Shown here piece after piece: positions 56,630 to 64,000 of a stretch of 64,000 nt of DNA. The DNA lies in contig NZ_JAEHFX010000003.1 in assembly GCF_016623615.1 (NCBI RefSeq), positions 310,001 to 374,000 of the forward strand. The letters run 5' to 3'. A program made the position numbers and the translations under genes. The stretch comes from Adhaeribacter terrigena. Its GTDB lineage: Bacteria > Bacteroidota > Bacteroidia > Cytophagales > Hymenobacteraceae. The notes beneath the pieces are model-generated. The model was given only the letters and a program-made list of their open reading frames with translations. It was not told the origin of the DNA and did not search any database. Position 1 is the stretch's first letter. Each line of letters begins with the position of its first letter.

Positions 56630-57118
56630 TTAAGCTGCGTTTTCGGTGGGAGCCTGAATCTCTTTTTCCGGCTTTTTAAAAATAAATTTTTCGCGCAGCG
56701 TGTCCCCAAGTTGAGTCAGGTCGTTCATGCGGTCGGTAATCCCGAAAGTATCCATCAGGTCGCTTACAGATTCACTTTGAAAAACCTTATGCGACATTTT
56801 AGAAAGAATAAGCGGCACCAGGATCGCTGCCAGGCCGGTAGCAATGGCGCCCCGCAACCCCATACGCATTACGATTTTGGTGGCAATGCTTTTTATAATT
56901 TTATCGATCAGTAATTTACGGCCGCCGGCCATCGGTTTACCTTTTATCGTACTCACTACCTCATCGATATTACCTTTTTTGAGTTCATTGCGCAGAATTT
57001 CCATAATGGATTCCTTGGTAATAAAGATGGCTTCACCAACCTGGTTCATTTTCAGGCCGGCTTTTTCTATAAAAGGTTGAAATTGCTGTGTCGGAGTTTT
57101 TCGTAATAAATGTATCAT
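56630..57118 (-). CDS. Hypothetical protein with one hydrophobic helix
   Basis: A 162-residue protein. Basic N-terminal part (MIHLLRKTPTQQFQPFIEKA), a hydrophobic segment (LRGAIATGLAAILVPLIL, residues of about 98-115) and a helical acidic tail (KPEKEIQAPTENAA). The short charged segments around the helix suggest a peripheral membrane protein. No family known to me. Confidence 0.6.
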   Translation of the reverse strand: MIHLLRKTPTQQFQPFIEKAGLKMNQVGEAIFITKESIMEILRNELKKGNIDEVVSTIKGKPMAGGRKLLIDKIIKSIATKIVMRMGLRGAIATGLAAILVPLILSKMSHKVFQSESVSDLMDTFGITDRMNDLTQLGDTLREKFIFKKPEKEIQAPTENAA

Positions 57119-57250
57119 AGAGCAGGAAGTTTAAAGCTGTAACTAAAGGTTCTTAACGAAAAATTCAGAAAAAGGGTGCGTAGGTTTTATAAAATTTATC
57201 CAAAAACGCTATTCAAACGGTGCAATCTTTTATTACCGGGCAAATAACTG

Positions 57251-57258
57251 TATTTTTG
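57251..57258 (+). promoter_or_regulatory. Candidate -7 box for ispG
   Basis: TATTTTTG, 60 bases before the ispG start. Confidence 0.45.
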
Positions 57259-57317
57259 TAATGCCTGCCTGAACATTATTTTACGCTAGCGGGTTATTTA
57301 TAGCGAAACTACCTTGT

Positions 57318-59297
<1,980 letters not shown>

Positions 59298-59326
59298 AAA
59301 ACGGTAGGATTTTAAGGTAAAAAAGT
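59298..59326 (+). repeat. 29-bp motif copy abutting the ispG stop codon
   Basis: Core AAAACGGTAGGA, tail AAAAAAGT; 5 bp before the terminator. Confidence 0.8.
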
Positions 59327-59331
59327 ACTGC

Positions 59332-59371
59332 AAAAAAGCTCCCAGGTTGCTGAAAACTGGGAGCTTTTTTT
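59332..59371 (+). terminator. ispG terminator
   Basis: Stem AAAAGCTCCCAG/CTGGGAGCTTTT followed by a T-run. Confidence 0.9.
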
Positions 59372-59548
59372 GTGAAAAGATTTATTTGATTGAATTGATT
59401 GACACGATATTTGTGTGGACAGGGCGCAACCTGACTGCACGCATTCCCGACCAAAAAATCCTGACCATCTTTTAAATCCAACATATCGGGTTCAAATAAT
59501 TTGTCCGGCAAACCTGCGGTCAGGTCGAAGCCTGGCCCTACAGAAAAA
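59372..59548. other. Short spacer downstream of malQ and ispG
   Basis: No gene or clear hairpin seen apart from a short weak repeat; a minus-strand frame here (59272-59604) overlaps the malQ end and is not convincing. Confidence 0.35.
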
Positions 59549-61060
59549 CTACTCTTTCGGCAGCCTTCCGTAAAGCGCCAGTAATTCCTGCCAGTATTTT
59601 TCATCTATTGAATCCAGCTGCTCTTTCGTAACCCGCCATTGCCAGTTTCCTTCCGCGATGGAGGGTTTGTTCATGATGGCTTTTTCATCCAGGTTGAGCA
59701 GATCCTGCAGCGGGAAAATTGCCAGTTCTGCCACTGACATCAATGTTGCTTTAATTAAAGCTAAACTAATGTTTTCTTCCGTTAACGTTTCGTTCAGGTA
59801 TTGCGAGGCCCGCTTCCGGTCTTCCGGTTTCATTTCCTCTTTCCACCAGCCAATGGTGGTATTATTGTCGTGGGTGCCGGTATAAGCGATCATATTCGGG
59901 CGGTGGTTGTGCAGGGCAAAAACGCTGGTAGCAATATCGTCGCTGAAACCGTATTGCAGCACTACCATGCCGGGCAAGTTAAAACGGTCGCGCAGATCGT
60001 ATACGCCCTGGCCTACGTAGCCCAGGTCTTCGGCAATAAAAGGCATGTCCGGAAATTCCAGTTGCAGGGTTTTAAAGAAATCATCGGCCGGGCCGTACTG
60101 CCACTTTCCGTTTATCGCCGTTTTCTCCGTGGCCGGTACTTCCCAGTAATCGTAAAATGCCCGGAAATGATCGAGCCGCGCCACATCGAAAAGTTCTAAA
60201 TTATGCGCCAGCCGTTTGATCCACCAGTCAAATTTTTGCGCTTTCAGTTTTTCCCAGTTGTAAATGGGCGTGCCCCAGAGTTGACCGGTTTCGCTGAAAT
60301 AATCGGGTGGCACGCCGGAAACGGAAACTGGTTTTTGATCAGCATCCAGCTTGAAGTTTTCAGGTTTTGCCCAAACTTCCGCGCTGTCGAAACTTACGTA
60401 AAACGGTAGATCTCCGAAGAAAAAAAGTCCTTGCTGATTGCCGTATTCGCGTAAAGCCTGCCATTGCTTATAGAACAGGAACTGGGTGAATTTTATGTAG
60501 GATATTTCAGCTTCCGAATCTTTTTCCAGCGCTTTTAATGCCTCCGGATTTCGTTGCCTGAATTCGGCGGGCCATTCGAGCCAACTGGCTTTTTCATGGG
60601 CTTCGTGCAGCACCGTGAACAAAGCAAAATCATGCAGCCAGAACTGGTGGTTCCGGCAAAAAATATTGTAAGCGTCTTCCAGTAAATTTTTCCGGCGGAA
60701 TGTTTCAAACGCCTGCCGCAGCAGCTTTTCTTTCAAGTTAAAAGCTGCGGCGTAATTTACCTTTTCATTCGGGAAAACCGGTAAATTTTCCAGCGCCGCG
60801 GCCGGGAGTAAACCTTCGCGCACCAGTAATTCCGGACTGATTAGCATGGTGTTTCCGGCAAAGGCTGAAGTGCTGCTGTATGGCGAATAACCCATGCCGG
60901 CTTCCACCGGATTCAGGGGTAAAAGCTGCCAGTACACAAACCCGCATTCCTGCAGTTTATCGGCAAAACGGTAAGCTTCCGGACCCAGATCACCCATACC
61001 GAAAGGACCCGGGAGAGAGGTTATATGCAAAATAATGCCGCTGCTTCGATTGGTTTTCAT
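59549..61060 (-). CDS. malQ: 4-alpha-glucanotransferase (amylomaltase, GH77)
   Basis: A 503-residue GH77 enzyme. Starts with the family's SSGIILHITSLPGPFGMGDL. Catalytic residues: nucleophile Asp in VARLDHFRAFYDYWEVPA, acid/base Glu in FIAEDLGYVG, and Asp in YTGTHDNNTTIGWW. It transfers alpha-1,4-glucan segments between maltooligosaccharides. The start codon overlaps the treY stop by 4 bp (ATGA), so both are translationally coupled. Motif copy inside at 60400-60428. Confidence 0.96.
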   Translation of the reverse strand: MKTNRSSGIILHITSLPGPFGMGDLGPEAYRFADKLQECGFVYWQLLPLNPVEAGMGYSPYSSTSAFAGNTMLISPELLVREGLLPAAALENLPVFPNEKVNYAAAFNLKEKLLRQAFETFRRKNLLEDAYNIFCRNHQFWLHDFALFTVLHEAHEKASWLEWPAEFRQRNPEALKALEKDSEAEISYIKFTQFLFYKQWQALREYGNQQGLFFFGDLPFYVSFDSAEVWAKPENFKLDADQKPVSVSGVPPDYFSETGQLWGTPIYNWEKLKAQKFDWWIKRLAHNLELFDVARLDHFRAFYDYWEVPATEKTAINGKWQYGPADDFFKTLQLEFPDMPFIAEDLGYVGQGVYDLRDRFNLPGMVVLQYGFSDDIATSVFALHNHRPNMIAYTGTHDNNTTIGWWKEEMKPEDRKRASQYLNETLTEENISLALIKATLMSVAELAIFPLQDLLNLDEKAIMNKPSIAEGNWQWRVTKEQLDSIDEKYWQELLALYGRLPKE

Positions 61061-63798
61061 ACGGTTTCAGAAGTTAAGCACGCTACGGGGAACAATTTAA
61101 AAATTTCGGCCAGAGCCAGTTTGTTTTCCCCTGAAAGCGTTTGGTCGGTAAATATATTTTTCCATTTTTTTGGAGCATTGGCCGGCAAAACAAGCATTTC
61201 ATCTTTCCAGATTTGCTCCCCCAAAGGGAAGGTTTCTGGTTCTGTTAATTTGCCTAATTCCAACGGAATGATCACCAGGCACCATTGCGTTTCAAGTTTC
61301 CAGCCAAAGGCCAATACGTTAGGGTTATCTGCAAGCTTAAGCGGTAAGTATTCACCTTGGGTGAAGAGTTCTTTACGGGCTTTTCGGAATTGCAGCGCGC
61401 ACCAGGTTACATACATTTTTATTTTGCCATCGGTCCAGTTTTGCATCATACTTTTTAAGGCATTTTCCCTACCGTTTCCTGTCGTTTCCTGAAGTTCCTG
61501 TAGGTAGTTTTTCCGCGATTCAAAGTTTACGGGGCGGCGGTTATCGGGATCCACCATGCTCAGGTCCCAGAGTTCGCAGCCCTGGTAAATATCGGGTATG
61601 CCGGGCGAAGTAATTTTTAGCAGGGTCTGGCCCAGGCTGTAAAGCATGCCGTAAAAAGATACCAGTCTTGCGAAGGCCTGAAAACTGCTTTTAAATGCCG
61701 TACCGTCCGTTAGAATGGAGCCGAGAAAATCCAGGGCTTCCTGCTCGTATTTTTCGTTTGGCTCCGACCAGTTCGAATACATTTTGGCTTCCCGCATGGC
61801 TTTGGTCAGCGCTTCCTTAACCCGTTCCTGGAAGTCTGCCTCCGGCTGACCATCCATCGGGAAAGCAGCCAGCAAGGCCTGGTAGAGGTAAAAAATGCGG
61901 TTCCGCGATGGCACCTGATGCCCGTCGATGGTCTGGACGAAAGGCTCGTTTTCAGTTTCCCACTGCTCCAGGATGCGGGCCCATTTTTCCGGCATTTCGG
62001 TAAGTACGTTCAGGCGCATCCGGGCGTCTTCGCCGCGTTTGGTATCGTGGGTGGCCGTGGCGTTTTGGGCCAGCGGCCAGTGCCGTTGCCGTTCCAGCAT
62101 TTCCTGGTGAAACCGGCTTACTGTAATGCCGAAAACTTCCGGATCGTCGCCTACTTCATTATGCGATATCAGGCGGTTATAATTATAAAACGTAGTATCT
62201 TCCACGCCTTTGGCTGCCAGGGGGCCCGTGAATTGCTGGCAGCGCATCAGGAAGTGCAAACGATTTACTGCGGCATCCGGCTGGGCAAGATCAGTTTGTA
62301 CAAAAAGCTGGTGAAAATACGTGAGCTCTTTTTTTAGATGCAAGGCAAATTTCCGGGCGCGGGCGAAGGCTTTTTCCAGAATGGCGGCATCCTGTCCTTC
62401 CACCGGCAATTGGTTCGTATAGAGCCGGTAAACCGGGAAAGCTGCCAGCAGGATCTGCAACGCATCTTTCAATGATTTCTCCGTAAAGCCGGGGGTATCG
62501 GGCAGCAGTTCCAGGTTTTTAAACAGGTTGAAAAGGTTATCGGTTTCGCCTCGCATGTGGTTTTCCAGCATATACATTTTCTTTTCAAAAACGAGCTGTT
62601 CGTAATCGCTTTCGCGCGCTTCCGGCACATGCTTCCAGTAAATTTCATCGAAGGCTTTTTCTGCCTGCACACTCGTAGCGAGTTGATTGATAACGGCCAG
62701 AAAAAAGTAACCCGTCGTGCCCTGCACCGGCCAGTTTACCGGCAGTTCTTCGCCCAGGTCCAGGATCTTTTCTACGGTTATATAGCAATCGTTTCCTACC
62801 AGTTCGCGCAGGCGGTGCAAATAGGTTACCGGGTCGGCCAGACCGTCGATGTGGTCGATGCGGAGGCCCTGAAAATAGCCTTGCTGATATTGGCTGAATA
62901 TGAATTGGTGGTACTTTTTAAATACCGTTTCGTCTTCCATACGCAGGCAGATCAGTTCGTTGATGGTAAAAAAACGGCGGTAATTTATTTGCTGATCCGA
63001 ATCACTCCAAAGGGTAAGCCGGAAGAATTGTTTGTCCAGGATTTGCTGCAGTTGCTCCGGACTTTTATTGACGATTTCGATACCGTTTTGCAGCCAATTT
63101 AGGGTTTCTGCATTTTGGAAATGCGTTAGAAGCTGCGTTTTTATTGCAGCTAATTCATCCTTATTATCCTCACTTTCGACAGCTTGAAGCAGCGAAGAAA
63201 TTTCCGGTTCCTGAAGAGTTTTTGGTGCGTTTTCCCTACCGTTTTCCGTTAATTTTTCCAGGATAAGCGGCCAGGAAGTAAAGCTGGCAGGAAACTGGTT
63301 TTCGTAGAATTGAATTTTAAAACCACCTTCCCCGAACACCAGTTTAACGTCGCCTTTTTCCAGCGCTTCTTCCAGCGTGGATCCGAGGAAAGGGGCCATG
63401 AGTTTTCCGGTTAATTCGGGGTTTTCATGTTCCCAGTTCACATCAAAGAAATTATAAAATTCCGAAGCCGGCCCGTGCTCGAAAATATCCATCAGCCACC
63501 CGTTATCCTGGTGAAAAGCCATGTGGTTCGGTACGATATCCTGCAGCCAGAACATCTGGTTTTCTTTGAGCAATTGCTGCAAAGCTTCAAAATCCTGGCG
63601 GCTGCCAATTTCCGGATTCAGCTCCTGCGCATTCGTAACGTCGTAGCCGTGCGTGCTACCCGGGCGGGCCTTAAAGATCGGTGAAGCATAAATGGTACCG
63701 ATTCCCAGCGCTTTCAAATAAGGAATTTGCGGCATCAGATCCCGGAACGTGAAATCTTTATGGAACTGAATACGGTACGTGGCAGCAGGTACAAACAT
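61057..63798 (-). CDS. treY: Malto-oligosyltrehalose synthase TreY (GH13)
   Basis: A 913-residue GH13 enzyme that turns the reducing-end alpha-1,4 bond of maltodextrins into an alpha-1,1 (trehalosyl) bond. Marks: ATYRIQFHKDFTFRDL start, IGTIYASPIFKARPGSTHGYD, DIVPNHMAFHQDN, GLRIDHIDGLADP (nucleophile Asp), YITVEKILDLGEELP (Glu), GVEDTTFYNYNRLISHNEVG and DIYQGCELWDLSMVDPDNRR. Three motif copies inside: 61450-61478 (GNGRENALKS), 63061-63089 (NGIEIVNKS), 63217-63245 (NGRENAPKT). Its product is the substrate of TreZ encoded upstream. Confidence 0.97.
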   Translation of the reverse strand: MFVPAATYRIQFHKDFTFRDLMPQIPYLKALGIGTIYASPIFKARPGSTHGYDVTNAQELNPEIGSRQDFEALQQLLKENQMFWLQDIVPNHMAFHQDNGWLMDIFEHGPASEFYNFFDVNWEHENPELTGKLMAPFLGSTLEEALEKGDVKLVFGEGGFKIQFYENQFPASFTSWPLILEKLTENGRENAPKTLQEPEISSLLQAVESEDNKDELAAIKTQLLTHFQNAETLNWLQNGIEIVNKSPEQLQQILDKQFFRLTLWSDSDQQINYRRFFTINELICLRMEDETVFKKYHQFIFSQYQQGYFQGLRIDHIDGLADPVTYLHRLRELVGNDCYITVEKILDLGEELPVNWPVQGTTGYFFLAVINQLATSVQAEKAFDEIYWKHVPEARESDYEQLVFEKKMYMLENHMRGETDNLFNLFKNLELLPDTPGFTEKSLKDALQILLAAFPVYRLYTNQLPVEGQDAAILEKAFARARKFALHLKKELTYFHQLFVQTDLAQPDAAVNRLHFLMRCQQFTGPLAAKGVEDTTFYNYNRLISHNEVGDDPEVFGITVSRFHQEMLERQRHWPLAQNATATHDTKRGEDARMRLNVLTEMPEKWARILEQWETENEPFVQTIDGHQVPSRNRIFYLYQALLAAFPMDGQPEADFQERVKEALTKAMREAKMYSNWSEPNEKYEQEALDFLGSILTDGTAFKSSFQAFARLVSFYGMLYSLGQTLLKITSPGIPDIYQGCELWDLSMVDPDNRRPVNFESRKNYLQELQETTGNGRENALKSMMQNWTDGKIKMYVTWCALQFRKARKELFTQGEYLPLKLADNPNVLAFGWKLETQWCLVIIPLELGKLTEPETFPLGEQIWKDEMLVLPANAPKKWKNIFTDQTLSGENKLALAEIFKLFPVACLTSETV

Positions 63799-63834
63799 GG
63801 GAAATTATTTCAGAAGATAGTTAAATGAAGCTTC

Positions 63835-63876
63835 AGTTTTAAATGGAAAAACGGTAGCGTTTTGGCTAAAAAAAGT
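63835..63876. repeat. Two opposed 29-bp motif copies between treZ and treY
   Basis: Minus copy 63835-63863 and plus copy 63848-63876 share the core AAAACGGTAGCGTTTT, with tails AAAACT and AAAAAAAGT on opposite sides. Same geometry as the pair at 34823-34864. Confidence 0.8.
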
Positions 63877-63882
63877 CATTGG

Positions 63883-64000
63883 TCAGCTGATTGGTTTCTG
63901 CTCAATAATTATGACCGATTCCGGATCAAGTTTCAACTTCGCGGGTAAAGCATTTTCTGGAATTTCCGGATACGCACTATTGAGCAAAAGTTTCCAGCCG
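63883..64000 (-). CDS. treZ: C-terminus of a probable malto-oligosyltrehalose trehalohydrolase (TreZ), 5' part outside window
   Basis: Thirty-eight codons before a TGA at 63883-63885 read GWKLLLNSAYPEIPEN, then LKLDPESVIIIEQK. This resembles the final beta-sandwich of GH13 TreZ (WxLLLxSA..., ...PxxxxVIE). Position directly upstream of treY on the same strand supports it. Identification by context and a short stretch only. TreZ hydrolyses maltooligosyltrehalose to free trehalose. The 84-bp gap to treY holds a double motif copy. Confidence 0.7.
   Translation of the reverse strand, partial: GWKLLLNSAYPEIPENALPAKLKLDPESVIIIEQKPIS

Overview
The window looks like chromosomal DNA of a Bacteroidota bacterium, most likely class Cytophagia (a Hymenobacteraceae-type organism such as Adhaeribacter, Pontibacter or Rufibacter; genus not resolvable by eye). 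Reasons: type III glutamine synthetase, the long insert-bearing IspG, a CzcA-type pump fused to a TolC-type channel, a Bacteroidota putative porin, a PKD-rich secreted giant, weak Shine-Dalgarno sequences, and several TAnnTTTG (-7) promoter boxes. G+C appears to be in the mid-40s. No rRNA, tRNA, CRISPR array, prophage or insertion sequence was seen. Genes are mostly housekeeping and on the minus strand.

Layout: 1-2239, 3'-truncated secreted PKD-domain protein (minus). 2.7-6.5 kb, CoA-binding protein, FAD dehydrogenase, DUF4159 protein, rRNA methyltransferase RsmE. 6.8-10.1 kb, divergent PEP carboxykinase and POT peptide transporter. 10.3-11.3 kb, a lipoprotein and a small hypothetical. 11.5-19.4 kb, a minus-strand block reading miaB, sigma-54 activator, lptE, a TPR-like acidic protein, secG, then groES-groEL. 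19.7-26.4 kb, pabB, a TPR protein, an H-NOX haem sensor facing a STAS-like protein, a zinc-ribbon coiled coil with a Nif3-like protein, DUF1569. 26.5-30.9 kb, lpxK, putative porin, a small secreted protein, miaE. 30.9-34.8 kb, a frameshifted surface lipoprotein, a secreted protein of unknown function, an ABC permease, a small hypothetical. 34.9-40.0 kb, a four-gene two-component cluster. 40.1-42.0 kb, a Cys-pair protein and a SIMPL protein. 42.2-48.1 kb, a divalent-metal RND efflux operon. 48.4-54.0 kb, two small hypotheticals, a formimidoylglutamase-like enzyme, mtaB, a 690-bp intergenic region, an LtaS-like membrane sulfatase-fold protein. 54.2-59.3 kb, glutamine synthetase III, a hypothetical, ispG. 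59.5-64.0 kb, malQ-treY and the C-terminus of treZ (alpha-glucan to trehalose).

The most striking feature is not a gene. A 29-bp bipartite motif occurs at least 54 times (about one per 1.2 kb), on both strands and both inside and between genes. It has a 9-base core AAAACGSTA, an often A/T-rich middle, then AAAAA-S-Y at positions 23-29, with essentially invariant spacing. Intergenic copies cluster at stop codons and intrinsic terminators. Coding copies read as recurring peptides ([KE]TV[GSE]-x4-K or NG[RI]-x5-K). Length, density, two-strand distribution and core-plus-A-tract design closely resemble the Haemophilus DNA uptake signal sequence, although the bases are unrelated. I propose it as a candidate, apparently undescribed, uptake-signal-like or chromosome-organising repeat in Bacteroidota.

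Other points of note: an internal signal-peptide-like segment between the pump and channel halves of the RND fusion, a single-base frameshift in a lipoprotein gene, several inverted-repeat spacers made of reiterated short words, and a G+C-rich 46-codon island near 51.8 kb.
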